DNA of 64,000 nt from Jiangella mangrovi (GCF_014204975.1 NZ_JACHMM010000001.1:4898001-4962000), one strand, 5' to 3'; positions 17,831 to 27,873 are shown, counted from the stretch's first letter. The notes: generated by a model from the sequence alone, not told the origin. Numbers and translations: made by a program.

Positions 17831-17973
17831 GTGACACCCCCGTTGGTCACAGCAGTAACATCTTTCACTCTCGCACCACCGACGGTAGCGCAACGGTGAA
17901 GCCCCTCACCGGTATTACGCGCGGCGTGTCCGGACGGTTGCTCCGACGAGCCCCAGCCGGGCTCGGACGAAAC

Positions 17974-20900
17974 TCAGACCGGCTCGGACTCGCGGATGCG
18001 CTGTGAGATGACGGCCGTCACGCCGTCGCCGCGCATCGAGACGCCGTACAGGGCGTCGGCGATCTCCATGGTCCGCTTCTGGTGGGTGATGACGATGAGC
18101 TGGCTGCGCTCGCGCAGCTCCTCGTAGATGCCCAGCAGCCGGCCGAGGTTGGTGTCGTCGAGCGCTGCCTCGACCTCGTCGAGGATGTAGAACGGGCTCG
18201 GCCGGGCCTTGAACAGCGCGACCAGGAACGCCACCGCGACCAGCGAGCGCTCGCCGCCGGACAGCAGCGACAGCCGCTTGACCTTCTTGCCCGGCGGCCG
18301 GGCCTCGACCTCGATGCCGGTGGACAGCATGTCGTCCGGTTCCGTCAGGATCAGACGACCTTCGCCGCCGGGGAACAGCCGCGAGAAGACGTCGGCGAAC
18401 TCGCGGGCGGTGTCCTCGAAGGCCGACGCGAACACCTGCTGCACGCGGTCGTCGACCTCCTTGACGATGTCGAGGAGGTCGGCGCGGGTCTTCTTGAGGT
18501 CCTCGAGCTGCTCGGTGAGGAACGCGTGCCGCTCCTCGAGCGCCGCGAACTCCTCGAGCGCCAGCGGGTTGACCTTGCCCAGCGCCGTCAGGCCGCGTTC
18601 GGCCGCCTTGAGCCGCTTCAGCTGCTGCTCGCGCACGTACGGCACGGGCTCGCGCGGCTCGCCGTCGTCGCCGGGCGGGACCGGGACGGGCAGGTGCGGG
18701 CCGTACTCGTCGACCAGCGTGCCGGGGTCGACGCCGAGCTCCTCGAGCGCCTTGGTCTCGAGCGCCTCGACCCGCATGCGGTGCTCGGCGCGGGCCAGCT
18801 CGTCGCGGTGGACCGAGGACGTGATCTCGTCGAGCTCCGTGGACACCTCGCGCACGCGGGCCCGCTCCTGGGTCAGGGCGGCCTCGCGCTCGGTGCGGAC
18901 GCGGGCGACCTCGTCGCGCTCCTCGGCGGCCAGCTCGAGGGACTGCTCGAGGTGCCGGAGCACGACGGCGGCACCGCGGCCGACCGCGTCGGCGACCCGG
19001 GCCTCGCGGGCGCGTTGGCGTGCGGCGGCGACGGCGGCCTCGCGGGCGGCCCGCTCCTGCCGGGCGGCCCGTTCGAGGCTCTCGGCCCGGCCGGTCAGGG
19101 CGCGGGCGCGCTCCTCGCCGGTGCGCAGCGCCAGCCGCGCCTCGGTCTCGGCCTGCCGGAGCGAGCGGACCCGCTCGGCCAGCCGGTCGCGCTCCTCGGT
19201 GGACGGCTCGACGTCGTCGTCGCCGGTCTCCTCGGCCGCGGCGAGCCGCTCCTCCATCTCCTCGAGCGCGCCGAGGTCGCGGTCGCGGGCCTCCTCGGCG
19301 CGGGCGACGGCGTCGGCCAGCCGCTCGGCCTCCTCGGAGGCGGCGCGCGCGGTGCCGCTGAGCCGGCCCAGCTGCTCGGCGACGGCGGACAGCTCGGCGT
19401 CGGACTCGCGCAGCTTCGTCAACGCGTGCGACTCGGCGGCGGCCGCCTCGGCGCGGGCCCGTTCGGCGGCGGCCAGCTTGCGGGCGAGGTCCTCGGCCTT
19501 GCCGGTGGCGATGGCCAGGCGGTCGGCGGCCTCGTCGACGGCGGCCTGCACCTCGAGAAGGCTGGGCGCGCTGCTGGACCCGCCGTAGGCGCGGTCGCGG
19601 CCGAGCAGGTCGCCGTCGCGGGTGACGGCCACCAGCTCGGGCAGCTCGCCGACCAGCGCGCGGGCGGCGGCGAGGTCGTCGACGGCGGCGACGCCGCGCA
19701 GCAGGTGGGTCAGCGCGGGCCGCAGCTCGGCCGGCGCGGTGACGAGGTCGACGACGTAGCGCAGCCCGCCGGGCAGCGGCTGCCACGTCCCCGGGTCGTC
19801 ATAGGGCGCGCCGCCGACCAGCAGGCCGGCCCGGCCGAGGTCCTCGTCGCGCAGCAGCCGCAGCGCGTCGACGGCGGCGTCGACGGACCCGACGGCGACG
19901 GCGTCGGAGGCGGCCCCCAGCGCGGTGGCGACGGCGGCCTCCCAGCCGGGCTCGACGGTGAGCAGCGCGGCGACCGAGCCGAGGACGCCGGAGAGCCGGT
20001 CCGACGCCGCCAGCAGCGCCTCGGACCCGTCGCGACGGGCCAGGCCCATCTGCAGCGCCTCGTGCCGGGCCACCAGCGCGGCCCGCTCGCCCTCGGCGGC
20101 GCGCTCCTGCTCGCGCAGCTTGGTCAGGACGCCGTCGGCGGCGGCCAGCGCGGCGGCGGCCCGCTCGTGCTCGGTGTCGAGGCCCTCCTCGCCGACGGAG
20201 AGCCCGGCGATGGTGGTCTCGATGACGGTGTGCTCGTGCTCGGCCGCGGTGGCGCGGCGCTGCGCCTCCTCGCGGGCGGCGGTGAGCCGGGTCAGCTCGG
20301 CCTCGGCGGCGGCGGCGCGGCGGCGGGCGCCGTCGAGCTGGCCCGAGAGCCGGGCCATGCCCTCGCGGCGGTCGGCGCTGGCGCGGACGGCGGCGGCCAG
20401 CCGGCGCTCCTCGGCCTCGGCGGCCTCCTCGGCCGTGCGGCGCGCCTCCAGCGCGTCGTCGAGCGACTCGCGGGCGGCGGTGATCTGCTCGTCGAGCTCC
20501 GCCTCCTGCTCGCGGACGGCGGCAGCCTCCTGCTCGAGCTCGTCGGGGTCGCGGCCGGTGCGCGGGACCTCGCCGGCCGCGGACAGGTGCCGGGCCCGCT
20601 CGGACGCCAGCGACGCGGTGCCGCGGACCCGCTCGCGCAGCCCGGACAGCCGGTACCAGGCGTCGGAGGCCTGGGCCAGCCGCGGCGCCACCTGGGCGAC
20701 CTCGGCGTCGAGGCGCGACTCCGCGGCGCGGGCCTGCTCGAGCGCGCGGACCAGCTCGGCCTGACGGGTCTTCAGCGCGGTCTCGTCGGCGACCTCCTGC
20801 TCGAGGCTCGCCCGGGCCTGCACCAGCTCGTCGGCGAGGACGCGCAGCCGGGAGTCGCGCAGGTCGGCCTGGATGGTGGCGGCCTTGCGGGCCAGCTCGG

Positions 20901-21525
20901 CCTGCCGGCCCAGCGGCCCGAGCTGCCGCCGTAGCTCGGCGGTGAGGTCCTGCACGCGGGTGAGGTTGGCCTGCATCGCCTCGAGCTTGCGCAGCGCCTT
21001 CTCTTTGCGCTTGCGGTGCTTGAGGACGCCGGCGGCCTCCTCGATGAAGCCGCGGCGGTCCTCGGGCGTGGCGGAGAGGACGGCGTCGAGCTGCCCCTGG
21101 CCGACGATGACGTGCATCTCGCGGCCGATGCCGGAGTCGGACAACAACTCCTGGACGTCGAGGAGACGGCAGCCCTGGCCGTTGATGGCGTACTCCGAGC
21201 CGCCGTTGCGGAACATCGTCCGCGAGATGGTGACCTCGGAGTACTCGATGGGCAGGGCGCCGTCGGTGTTGTCGATGGTGAGGACGACCTCGGCACGGCC
21301 AAGCGCGGGGCGCCCGGCGGTGCCGGCGAAGATGACGTCCTCCATCTTGCCGCCGCGCAGGCTCTTGGCGCCCTGCTCGCCCATGACCCAGGCGAGGGCG
21401 TCGACGACGTTCGACTTACCCGAGCCGTTGGGACCGACCACACACGTGATGCCCGGTTCCAGGCGCAGCGTCGTCGACGACGCGAAGGACTTGAATCCCC
21501 GTAACGTCAAGCTCTTCAGGTGCAA
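17974..21525 (-). CDS. smc: Chromosome segregation protein SMC
   Basis: This 1183-residue protein is the full-length condensin ATPase that organises and segregates the chromosome. It has the N-terminal Walker A GPNGSGKSN (31-39), long coiled coils, a hinge at about 500-660, and the C-terminal signature LSGGERSL with Walker B YILDEVEAALDD. The length is typical. The N-terminal start MHLKSLTLRGFKSF is canonical. It lies in the conserved rnc-mutM-smc-ftsY order. Confidence 0.97.
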   Translation of the reverse strand: MHLKSLTLRGFKSFASSTTLRLEPGITCVVGPNGSGKSNVVDALAWVMGEQGAKSLRGGKMEDVIFAGTAGRPALGRAEVVLTIDNTDGALPIEYSEVTISRTMFRNGGSEYAINGQGCRLLDVQELLSDSGIGREMHVIVGQGQLDAVLSATPEDRRGFIEEAAGVLKHRKRKEKALRKLEAMQANLTRVQDLTAELRRQLGPLGRQAELARKAATIQADLRDSRLRVLADELVQARASLEQEVADETALKTRQAELVRALEQARAAESRLDAEVAQVAPRLAQASDAWYRLSGLRERVRGTASLASERARHLSAAGEVPRTGRDPDELEQEAAAVREQEAELDEQITAARESLDDALEARRTAEEAAEAEERRLAAAVRASADRREGMARLSGQLDGARRRAAAAEAELTRLTAAREEAQRRATAAEHEHTVIETTIAGLSVGEEGLDTEHERAAAALAAADGVLTKLREQERAAEGERAALVARHEALQMGLARRDGSEALLAASDRLSGVLGSVAALLTVEPGWEAAVATALGAASDAVAVGSVDAAVDALRLLRDEDLGRAGLLVGGAPYDDPGTWQPLPGGLRYVVDLVTAPAELRPALTHLLRGVAAVDDLAAARALVGELPELVAVTRDGDLLGRDRAYGGSSSAPSLLEVQAAVDEAADRLAIATGKAEDLARKLAAAERARAEAAAAESHALTKLRESDAELSAVAEQLGRLSGTARAASEEAERLADAVARAEEARDRDLGALEEMEERLAAAEETGDDDVEPSTEERDRLAERVRSLRQAETEARLALRTGEERARALTGRAESLERAARQERAAREAAVAAARQRAREARVADAVGRGAAVVLRHLEQSLELAAEERDEVARVRTEREAALTQERARVREVSTELDEITSSVHRDELARAEHRMRVEALETKALEELGVDPGTLVDEYGPHLPVPVPPGDDGEPREPVPYVREQQLKRLKAAERGLTALGKVNPLALEEFAALEERHAFLTEQLEDLKKTRADLLDIVKEVDDRVQQVFASAFEDTAREFADVFSRLFPGGEGRLILTEPDDMLSTGIEVEARPPGKKVKRLSLLSGGERSLVAVAFLVALFKARPSPFYILDEVEAALDDTNLGRLLGIYEELRERSQLIVITHQKRTMEIADALYGVSMRGDGVTAVISQRIRESEPV

Positions 21526-21571
21526 TAGACCGACTCCCCTGGACTCGGGGGTCAGCCTACAACCGCGACCC

Positions 21572-21775
21572 TCAGGTCAGGGCCGGTTGCGGCACCTGTG
21601 TGTCGTCGAGCACCAGGCGGCTGTGATCGACAGCCGCCTCGGCCAGGTGGTCGTTCTCCGCCTGGAGCCGGAGCACCTGTGCCTCGAGATCGGTCACCCG
21701 CCTACGCAAGCGCTGGACCTCGGTTGCGATCCTGGGATCAGTACCCCCGACATAACCCAACAGCGCCTTCGCCAT
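21572..21775 (-). CDS. Conserved small coiled-coil protein
   Basis: The 67-residue product begins AKALLGYVGGTDPRIATEV and continues as a leucine-rich coiled coil (VQRLRRRVTDLEAQVLRLQ). Proteins with this N-terminus and a short coiled coil are widespread in actinomycetes, but their role is not known to me. ATG 21775 is favoured over ATG 21793 by that conserved start. The gene lies between mutM and smc on the same strand. Confidence 0.65.
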   Translation of the reverse strand: MAKALLGYVGGTDPRIATEVQRLRRRVTDLEAQVLRLQAENDHLAEAAVDHSRLVLDDTQVPQPALT

Positions 21776-21937
21776 TGTCGAAGCCCTCCACAAAGGCCAT
21801 AGAGAATATGATCAAACATTCATCATTGAGGCCGCGGCGGGCACAAGTCTGACCGAGACGCACAGGCCGCAGCACTTACCAGCATCCCACCGCGCATGCC
21901 TCTTGGTCAACACGTTCGCGGGTATCGGTCATCACGT

Positions 21938-22798
21938 TCACCAGCGCGCATGCCGCGGACGGGGCTGGCAGCGGGGACACGTGTACGACGACCGGTTCAT
22001 GAACGGGTCACGCCGGATCGGGGTGCCGCAGCGCTCGCACGGCCGGCCCTCCTGCCCGTAGGCGTGCAGCGAGCGGTCGAAGTATCCGCTCTCGCCGTTG
22101 ACGTTGACGTACAGGCTGTCGAACGACGTGCCGCCCTGCCGCAGCGCGGCGGCCATGACCTCGCGAATCCCCTGCAGCAGCCGCGTGACGTCGGGCCGGC
22201 GCAGCGTCTCGGTGGCCCGCGCGTAGTGCAGCCTCGCCCGCCACAGCGCCTCGTCGGCATAGATGTTGCCGACGCCGGAGATCAGCGACTGGTCCAGCAG
22301 CGCGCGCTTGACGCCCGTGCGCCGCCGGCCCAGGGCCAGCCGGAACACCTCGTCGTCGAACGCCGGGTCGAGCGGGTCGGGCGCGATGTGCGCGATGGGG
22401 ACGGGGACGCCGTCGGGACCGAGCCCGGCGACCGCCAGCCCGCCGAACGTGCGCTGGTCGACGAAGCGCAGCTCGGGGTCGCCGTCGGCGAAGACGAACC
22501 GCACCCGCAGGTGGGTCTCGTCGGGGGCGGCCGCCGGCTGGACCAGCAGCTGGCCGCTCATGCCCAGATGGCCGACGACCGCGCGGACGCCGTCGTCGAG
22601 GGGCAGCCAGAGGTACTTGCCGCGGCGGCGCGCGTCGGTGAGGACCGCCTTGACCAGCGAGTCGGCGAAGTCGGCGGCGCCGGCGACATGACGGCGCACC
22701 GCGCGGTCGTGGCCCACCTCGACGTGGTCGATGACGCGGCCGACGACGTGGGCGGCCAGCCCGCGCCGGACGACCTCGACCTCAGGGAGTTCGGGCAC
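21938..22798 (-). CDS. mutM: Formamidopyrimidine-DNA glycosylase
   Basis: The 286-residue base-excision repair enzyme removes oxidised purines such as 8-oxoguanine and nicks the strand. P2 and E3 of [14 protein letters not shown] are the catalytic residues, K61 (RRGKYLWL) is the conserved lysine, and a C-terminal zinc finger carries CERCG and CPRCQ. All key residues are present. Its start overlaps the end of rnc by 17 nt, so the two are cotranscribed. Confidence 0.96.
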   Translation of the reverse strand: MPELPEVEVVRRGLAAHVVGRVIDHVEVGHDRAVRRHVAGAADFADSLVKAVLTDARRRGKYLWLPLDDGVRAVVGHLGMSGQLLVQPAAAPDETHLRVRFVFADGDPELRFVDQRTFGGLAVAGLGPDGVPVPIAHIAPDPLDPAFDDEVFRLALGRRRTGVKRALLDQSLISGVGNIYADEALWRARLHYARATETLRRPDVTRLLQGIREVMAAALRQGGTSFDSLYVNVNGESGYFDRSLHAYGQEGRPCERCGTPIRRDPFMNRSSYTCPRCQPRPRHARW

Positions 22799-23531
22799 CG
22801 GGATCGTCGACCGGGTCGACGGGCGGCTTGGGGGGCTCGGCGGCCTCGCTGAGGGCCTTCCAGGCCAGCTCGGCGGCGCGGGCCTCGGCCTCCTTCTTGC
22901 TGCGGCCGGTGCCGGTGCCGCGCACCTCGCCGCTGACCACGACGTCGGCGGTGAACGTCTTGGCGTGGTCCGGGCCGTCCTCGGTGATGCGGTACTCGGG
23001 GACGCCCAGCGCGTGCCGCGACGTCAGCTCCTGCAGCGACGTCTTCCAGTCCAGCCCGGCGCCGAGCAGCGCGGACGCCTCGATGAGGTCGTCGACCAGG
23101 CGGTGCACGAGCGCGGAGGTCTCGACCAGGCCGCGGTCGAGGTAGACGGCGCCGATGAGCGCCTCGACGGTGTCGGCGAGGATCGAGGACTTGTCGCGGC
23201 CGCCGGTGGTCTCCTCGCCGCGGCCGAGGCGGACGAAGCCACCCAGCTCGAGCTCGCGGGCGACGCCGGCGAGCGCGCGCATGTTGACGACGGCGGCACG
23301 CAGCTTGGCCAGCTGCCCCTCGGAGAGGTCCGGGTGCAGCCGGTACAGCGCGTCGGTGACGACCAGGCCCAGGACCGCGTCGCCCAGGAACTCGAGCCGC
23401 TCGTTGGTCGGGAGCCCGCCGTTCTCGTAGGCGAACGAGCGGTGGGTCAGTGCCAGCTGCAGCAGCTCAGGGTCGACGGGCACGCCGAGACGCCCCTCCA
23501 GCACGGACAGAAGTGGGGTCTCGGCCGTCAT
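22782..23531 (-). CDS. rnc: Ribonuclease III
   Basis: The 249-residue endonuclease cleaves double-stranded RNA in rRNA processing. It has the signature [11 protein letters not shown] (44-54), the second acidic cluster [13 protein letters not shown], and a C-terminal dsRNA-binding domain from about 160 to 230 ([14 protein letters not shown], then [16 protein letters not shown]), ending in a Pro-rich tail. ATG 23531 is selected since the RNase III domain begins shortly after it. It follows rpmF in the conserved rpmF-rnc-mutM order. Confidence 0.96.
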   Translation of the reverse strand: MTAETPLLSVLEGRLGVPVDPELLQLALTHRSFAYENGGLPTNERLEFLGDAVLGLVVTDALYRLHPDLSEGQLAKLRAAVVNMRALAGVARELELGGFVRLGRGEETTGGRDKSSILADTVEALIGAVYLDRGLVETSALVHRLVDDLIEASALLGAGLDWKTSLQELTSRHALGVPEYRITEDGPDHAKTFTADVVVSGEVRGTGTGRSKKEAEARAAELAWKALSEAAEPPKPPVDPVDDPGARTP

Positions 23532-23551
23532 GGGGAGCTCCTGACGAGCCC

Positions 23552-23755
23552 TCAGACGTCGCCGACCTGGCGACCGTTGTACTCCAGGAACAGCGGCGTG
23601 CCCTGGGAGTCCTCGACCACGGTGGCGCGGTGCGCGACGACCCAGGTGGTGCGACCGTTGACGGTGCGCTTCTGGACCTGCGGCAGCTTCGCCTTCCACT
23701 GCGCTCGGCGGTGGCGGGTGTTGCTGCGCGACATCTTCCGCTTCGGGACGGCCAC
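23552..23755 (-). CDS. rpmF: 50S ribosomal protein L32
   Basis: The 67-residue ribosomal protein has the canonical start [19 protein letters not shown]. It lacks the four zinc-binding cysteines of many L32 proteins, which makes it a zinc-independent form. The C-terminal part is longer and different from the E. coli protein. It lies two nt after the DUF177 gene and 20 nt before rnc. Confidence 0.93.
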   Translation of the reverse strand: MAVPKRKMSRSNTRHRRAQWKAKLPQVQKRTVNGRTTWVVAHRATVVEDSQGTPLFLEYNGRQVGDV

Positions 23756-23757
23756 GG

Positions 23758-24387
23758 CTAGCTCTCCTCGGTCATGCCGGTTTGCCTCGAGGGCGAGCCG
23801 GTCTCGTTCGTGTCATCGGCGAGCAGCCCGGCCAGGGCCGCCCACCGCGGATCGGTGGTGTCGTGCGCGTGGTCCGGGTCGTCGGCCAGCCGGGCTCCGC
23901 AGTCCGGGCACAGGCCCGGGCAGTCGTCCCTGCAGACCGGCGACTGCGGCAGTGCGAGCACCACCGCGTCCCGGACCGGTTGTTCGAGATCGATGAGGTC
24001 GTCCTCGACCCGCATCTCCTCGTCGTCGGTCTCGGTGTCGGGGTCGTCGGCCCGTTCCGGGTAGACGTACAGTTCCTGGACCTCAGCGACGACTTCGCCG
24101 TCGACGGGCTCCAGGCAGCGCACGCACTCTCCGGACCAGGGAGCCCGGACGGTGCCGGACACCAGCACGCCCTCCATGACCGACTCGAGCCTGAGGTCCA
24201 GCTCGACGTCGGCCCCTTCGGGCACCCCGACCACTCCGCTCAGACCGAGATCGGCAGGCGCCGGAACCGTGAGAGAGAGCCGCTGGGTCGAGCCAGGCCG
24301 ACGTCCGAGCTCGTGCGTGGCGAGGACGAACGGGGCGCGCGGATCGAGCGTGCTCAGCGTAGTCAACTCTCGTGCTGGTAAGGGCAT
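23758..24387 (-). CDS. DUF177 (YceD-like) rRNA-accumulation protein
   Basis: This 209-residue protein belongs to DUF177, whose members are nearly always encoded next to rpmF and are linked to 23S rRNA accumulation. It has [10 protein letters not shown] in the middle and the late cysteine cluster [13 protein letters not shown], which probably binds a metal. The C-terminal tail is acidic and polar. It is two nt upstream of rpmF, so the two are tightly coupled. ATG 24387 gives a typical length. Confidence 0.88.
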   Translation of the reverse strand: MPLPARELTTLSTLDPRAPFVLATHELGRRPGSTQRLSLTVPAPADLGLSGVVGVPEGADVELDLRLESVMEGVLVSGTVRAPWSGECVRCLEPVDGEVVAEVQELYVYPERADDPDTETDDEEMRVEDDLIDLEQPVRDAVVLALPQSPVCRDDCPGLCPDCGARLADDPDHAHDTTDPRWAALAGLLADDTNETGSPSRQTGMTEES

Positions 24388-24441
24388 GCAGATCTCGGCC
24401 TCAACGAGAGGCCGACGATGAATCCTACTGGAATCGAGCCG

Positions 24442-25116
24442 CTAACCCAAACCCGACTTCAGCTGGTGTGTCTCGGCGTCACGCGGCTCGTGGTGGTCAC
24501 CGGGACGGAGGTCACCGGACCGGTCGTCGTCGGTCAGGTCGGCGTCCGGGGCGAACCGGTCGACCCGCGGGTCGGACCCCGGCGCGAACTCGTCGGCCCC
24601 GTTCTGGGCGCCGTCGAGCTCCGGAACGACGACCGGGTGGCCGTTGCGGCGCTGAGACAGCTCCTCGTACGCCGTGGGGTGGCGCAGCTGCTCGCGGCCG
24701 TCGCGGACGGTCTCGACGATGCGCGCCGCCGAGATCTCCAGCCGCGCGAGCTTCGCGTCGACGTAGTCGTCGGCGTCGCTGCGGATGTTCTCGGCCTGCT
24801 CACGGGCCTGACGGAGGATCTCTTCGGCCTCGATGCGGGCGGCCTGCGTCACCGTGTGGTCGGCCACCAGCCGGGCCTGCTCGGCCTGGGCGTTGGCGAT
24901 GACCCGCTCGGCGTTGCCGCGGGCCTCGAGCAGCAGCGCCTCGCGCTGGCCCAGGACCGCCTCGGCCGCCTGCAGGTTGGCCGGCAGGCCCTCGCGGACC
25001 TCGTCGAGCAGGATGAGCAGTTGCTGCTTGTTCACCATTGCGGTGGACGACATAGGCATCGTCCGCGCCGAGTCGACGAGTGCGACGATCTCGGCGATCT
25101 TGTCATGAACTTCCAT
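24442..25116 (-). CDS. sepIVA: SepIVA-like DivIVA-domain coiled-coil protein
   Basis: The 224-residue protein is mostly coiled coil (about 25-140) with an early block KQQLLILLDEVREGLPANLQ, followed by an acidic disordered tail. It matches the mycobacterial Rv2927c/SepIVA family in sequence style and position near rnc and rpmF; SepIVA is a septum factor in mycobacteria. ATG 25116 is chosen because a GGGGGG site lies six nt before it, whereas the site abuts ATG 25122 directly. The septal role here is inferred. Confidence 0.72.
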   Translation of the reverse strand: MEVHDKIAEIVALVDSARTMPMSSTAMVNKQQLLILLDEVREGLPANLQAAEAVLGQREALLLEARGNAERVIANAQAEQARLVADHTVTQAARIEAEEILRQAREQAENIRSDADDYVDAKLARLEISAARIVETVRDGREQLRHPTAYEELSQRRNGHPVVVPELDGAQNGADEFAPGSDPRVDRFAPDADLTDDDRSGDLRPGDHHEPRDAETHQLKSGLG

Positions 25117-25146
25117 GACCATCCCCCCATGAGTGCCGGAGTGGGA

Positions 25147-25626
25147 TCACCGGCGTCCCAATCTCTCATGAAGCCGCTGGAGCACCACCTCTGGTACCAG
25201 CCCAGCGACGTCACCGCCATAGGACGCTACCTCTTTGACCAGAGATGACGAAAGGAACGAGTATTCCGGATTGGTCGCGACGAACAACGTTTCCAACCCG
25301 GACAGGCGATGGTTCATCTGTGCCATCTGTAGTTCATAGTCGAAATCCGTGACCGCGCGCAGGCCTTTCACGACAGCGGGAATGCCGCGTTCCCGGGCGA
25401 AATCGACCAAGAGGCCCTCGACGCTCTCGATCCGCACGTGGGGCAGGTGAGCACAGGCCTTGCCGAGCATGTCGACCCGCTCGTCGACGGTGAACAGGCT
25501 CTTCTTCGAGACGTTCGCCGGGACCGCGACGATGACCTCGTCGAACAGGCTCGCCGCCCGCTCGATGACATCCAGATGCCCGTTGGTCACCGGGTCGAAC
25601 GAGCCCGGGCACAGACAGCGGCGCAC
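25147..25626 (-). CDS. coaD: Phosphopantetheine adenylyltransferase
   Basis: The 159-residue enzyme transfers AMP from ATP to 4'-phosphopantetheine, the penultimate step of coenzyme A synthesis. The nucleotidyltransferase motif is GSFDPVTNGHLDVIERA near the N-terminus, KGLRAVTDFDYE binds the substrate, and EYSFLSSSLVKEVA completes the active site. Length and motifs are standard. It follows rsmD with a 20-nt gap, the usual rsmD-coaD operon. Confidence 0.97.
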   Translation of the reverse strand: MRRCLCPGSFDPVTNGHLDVIERAASLFDEVIVAVPANVSKKSLFTVDERVDMLGKACAHLPHVRIESVEGLLVDFARERGIPAVVKGLRAVTDFDYELQMAQMNHRLSGLETLFVATNPEYSFLSSSLVKEVASYGGDVAGLVPEVVLQRLHERLGRR

Positions 25627-25646
25627 ACGTCCTCCTGCTGATCACA

Positions 25647-26207
25647 TCACCGGGCGCGACCGTACCAGAGCATGGTCTCTCCGTAGGTGCGTTCGCGCGA
25701 GCCGGTGATGCCGTCGGGCCAGGTCACCGGGGCGCCGCGGCGGTCACGCTCGACCACCACGACGGCCTCGGGCGCGAGCCAGCCCTTGGTCAGAGACACG
25801 AGTACCCCGGACAGCTCGGCGTCAACCATCGCGTACGGAGGATCGGCCAGAACGAGGTCGTACGGGGCCTCCGGCGGCGCGGCCAGGACCCGCTCGACCG
25901 GCGATGCGGCGACGACGGCGCCCGGCAGACCCACGGACTTGACGTTAGCCCTGATCACGGCCGCCGCGCGGGGGTCCGATTCCACCAGCAGGCAGTGCGC
26001 CGCGCCGCGCGAGAGCGCCTCCAGGCCGAGCGCGCCGGTGCCGGCGTAGAGGTCCAGCACCCGCAGCCCACCCAGCGCTCCCCCGTACAGCGACTCCAAG
26101 GACGAGAACAGCGCCTCGCGGACGCGGTCCGACGTCGGCCGGGTGCGCTCACCAGGGGGGACCGAGAGCCGCCGGCCGCCGGCCGCGCCGGCCACTATGC
26201 GGGTCAT
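25647..26207 (-). CDS. rsmD: 16S rRNA (guanine966-N2)-methyltransferase RsmD
   Basis: The 186-residue enzyme methylates G966 of 16S rRNA. It starts TRIVAGAAGGRRLSVP, typical of RsmD, has RPTSDRVREALFSSL, the SAM-binding VLDLYAGTGALGLEAL and the catalytic LADPPY motif. It is 20 nt upstream of coaD and 47 nt downstream of the corA gene on the same strand. Confidence 0.95.
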   Translation of the reverse strand: MTRIVAGAAGGRRLSVPPGERTRPTSDRVREALFSSLESLYGGALGGLRVLDLYAGTGALGLEALSRGAAHCLLVESDPRAAAVIRANVKSVGLPGAVVAASPVERVLAAPPEAPYDLVLADPPYAMVDAELSGVLVSLTKGWLAPEAVVVVERDRRGAPVTWPDGITGSRERTYGETMLWYGRAR

Positions 26208-26253
26208 GGGCGGACCGGACCACGTGGTACGGACCTCAGGGACCCCGGAGGCC

Positions 26254-27225
26254 TCAGAGCCAGCCGCTGCGGCGCAGCTTCCGATAGAGCAACAGACACG
26301 CGCCTATCATGACGGCCCACACGAGCGGGTAGCCGATCGCCCAGTGCAGTTCGGGCATGTGGTCGAAGTTCATGCCGTAGATGCCGGCGATCAGCGTGGG
26401 GACGGCGACGATCGCGGCCCACGCCGAGATCTTGCGCAGGTCGATGTTCTGCTGCATGGTCACCAGCGACAGGTTCGCGGCGAGCGCGCCGGTCAGCAGC
26501 TCGTTCTGCGCCTCCACCATGCGGTCGACCCGCAGCAGGTGGTCGAGGATGTCGCGGAAGTACTCGCTGAGCCCGGCGCACAGCGCGACCCGGCCCTGGG
26601 TGAGGTCCTCCATGACGGGGACCAGGGGGTCGACGGCGATGCGGAACTGCAGCACCTGCCGCTTCAGCGCGTAGATCAGCTCCGTGGCGTCGTCGGCGCC
26701 GGGCTCGAACACCTGCCGCTCCGTCTCGATGACGTCGGCCTCGACGTGCCGGGCCAGCCGCGTGTAGGTGTCGGCCACCAGGTCGCAGACGGCGTACAGC
26801 ACGCCGGGCGGGCCGGCGTCGAGCAGCCACTTCTCCGCCTCGACGCGCTCGCGCACGATGTCCAGCGGGTTGATGGCCCCGTGCCGGACGGTGATGACGA
26901 AGTCCTCGCCGATGAACAGCATGATCTCGCCGACGACGAGCGTGGGCTTGTCCTCGTGGTGCTTGAGCGTCTTGAGGACGGCGAAGAGGGTGTCGCCGTA
27001 GAGCTCGAGCTTGGGTCTCTGGTGGGCGTTGACGGCGTCCTCGACGGCGAGCGGGTGCAGCTTCAGCTCGTCGACGATGAGGTCGAACTCCTCGTGTGTG
27101 GGCTCGAACAGGCCGACCCAGAGGAAGGCGTTGCCGCGCGTCTTGGCCCGCTCGAACGCCTCACTGATGTCGCCGTCGATCTCCGCGCGCTCGCCGTCGA
27201 GATAGATGGCCTTGTCCACGATCAC
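26254..27225 (-). CDS. corA: CorA-family Mg2+/Co2+ transporter
   Basis: The protein (323 residues from GTG 27225) is a CorA-type divalent metal channel with a long cytoplasmic domain and two C-terminal helices. The pore signature GIYGMNFDHMPEL comes at the end of the first helix, and the protein ends in the basic RKLRRSGWL. The start is uncertain: GTG 27225 has GGA nine nt upstream, TTG 27276 would add 17 residues and GTG 27219 is also possible. An unrelated small gene runs divergently upstream. Confidence 0.87.
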   Translation of the reverse strand: MIVDKAIYLDGERAEIDGDISEAFERAKTRGNAFLWVGLFEPTHEEFDLIVDELKLHPLAVEDAVNAHQRPKLELYGDTLFAVLKTLKHHEDKPTLVVGEIMLFIGEDFVITVRHGAINPLDIVRERVEAEKWLLDAGPPGVLYAVCDLVADTYTRLARHVEADVIETERQVFEPGADDATELIYALKRQVLQFRIAVDPLVPVMEDLTQGRVALCAGLSEYFRDILDHLLRVDRMVEAQNELLTGALAANLSLVTMQQNIDLRKISAWAAIVAVPTLIAGIYGMNFDHMPELHWAIGYPLVWAVMIGACLLLYRKLRRSGWL

Positions 27226-27360
27226 ACCGACGATTCCAGCACGCGCGGCGCTGTCGCCGGCCCGTAGTGGCGTCAAGAAAGCGCTGAGATTCGGTGGCGT
27301 GCCGTCAGGGTCCCGTACGGAGACGGCGGTGACGGTCGCGCGTCGGCGCAGCCTGGTGCC

Positions 27361-27771
27361 GTGACCGACTCCCCTCCCCCGTTCGTCGCCCGTGCCGCCT
27401 CCTGGCCGCTGGAGTTCGTGCTGGTCACCGGCTACGTCGCCCTGTTCGCCGGCTGCGGGCTGGCGGCACTCGCCGTCCCCGCGGAGCACGGCGAGGTCCG
27501 GATCGGGCTGGTGGTGGTCGTCGTCGGCGTGTACGCGCTGTGGGCGGCGCGCCTGGTGGCGGCGCTGTGCGTCGGCGTCGTGGCCTGGTGCGCGGCGACG
27601 GCGTTCCTGCTCGGCCACGGCGGCGAACTGGCCCTGACCGGCCGGGCGGACGCGCTGCGGCTGGGCGCGTTCCTGCTCGCGGCCGCCGCCGGTTCCGCCG
27701 TCGCGCGGGCCGCCCGCATCTGCGTGATCATCCAGGATCGGCGGGGCCATCACCCCGCCGATCCTGGATGA
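27361..27771 (+). CDS. Small membrane protein, DUF4118-like
   Basis: The 136-residue product has about four hydrophobic segments (for example LEFVLVTGYVALFAGCGLAAL and LGAFLLAAAAGSAVARAAR). Its pattern resembles the membrane part of actinobacterial sensor kinases, without any kinase domain. The last ~16 codons and the stop lie in a perfect 23-bp palindrome, so the C-terminus may be recent or the true gene may be shorter. GTG 27361 is the proposed start. No function is known. Confidence 0.5.
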   Translation: MTDSPPPFVARAASWPLEFVLVTGYVALFAGCGLAALAVPAEHGEVRIGLVVVVVGVYALWAARLVAALCVGVVAWCAATAFLLGHGGELALTGRADALRLGAFLLAAAAGSAVARAARICVIIQDRRGHHPADPG

Positions 27772-27775
27772 TCAC
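27724..27775. repeat. Perfect 23-bp palindrome with CCATCA loop
   Basis: The arms 27724-27746 and 27753-27775 are perfect complements around a six-nt loop. The core GGGGCCATCACCCC resembles the cores of the elements at 9671 and 16204. It overlaps the 3' end of the small membrane gene and could act as its terminator. Confidence 0.8.
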
Positions 27776-27873
27776 CGCGAGGGCCGGCGAAAGCGGCGAC
27801 TGTCGGTGCCCGCCCGTAGGGTGGGCCCCCTCCCAACCGGGCGGGGCATGCCAACCGGGCGAAGTCGGCCGGC

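Noticed and set aside
18082-20934. Long Gly/Leu-rich plus-strand frame opposite smc
   Set aside because: It is the antisense shadow of the SMC coiled coil, with no start signal or known domain.
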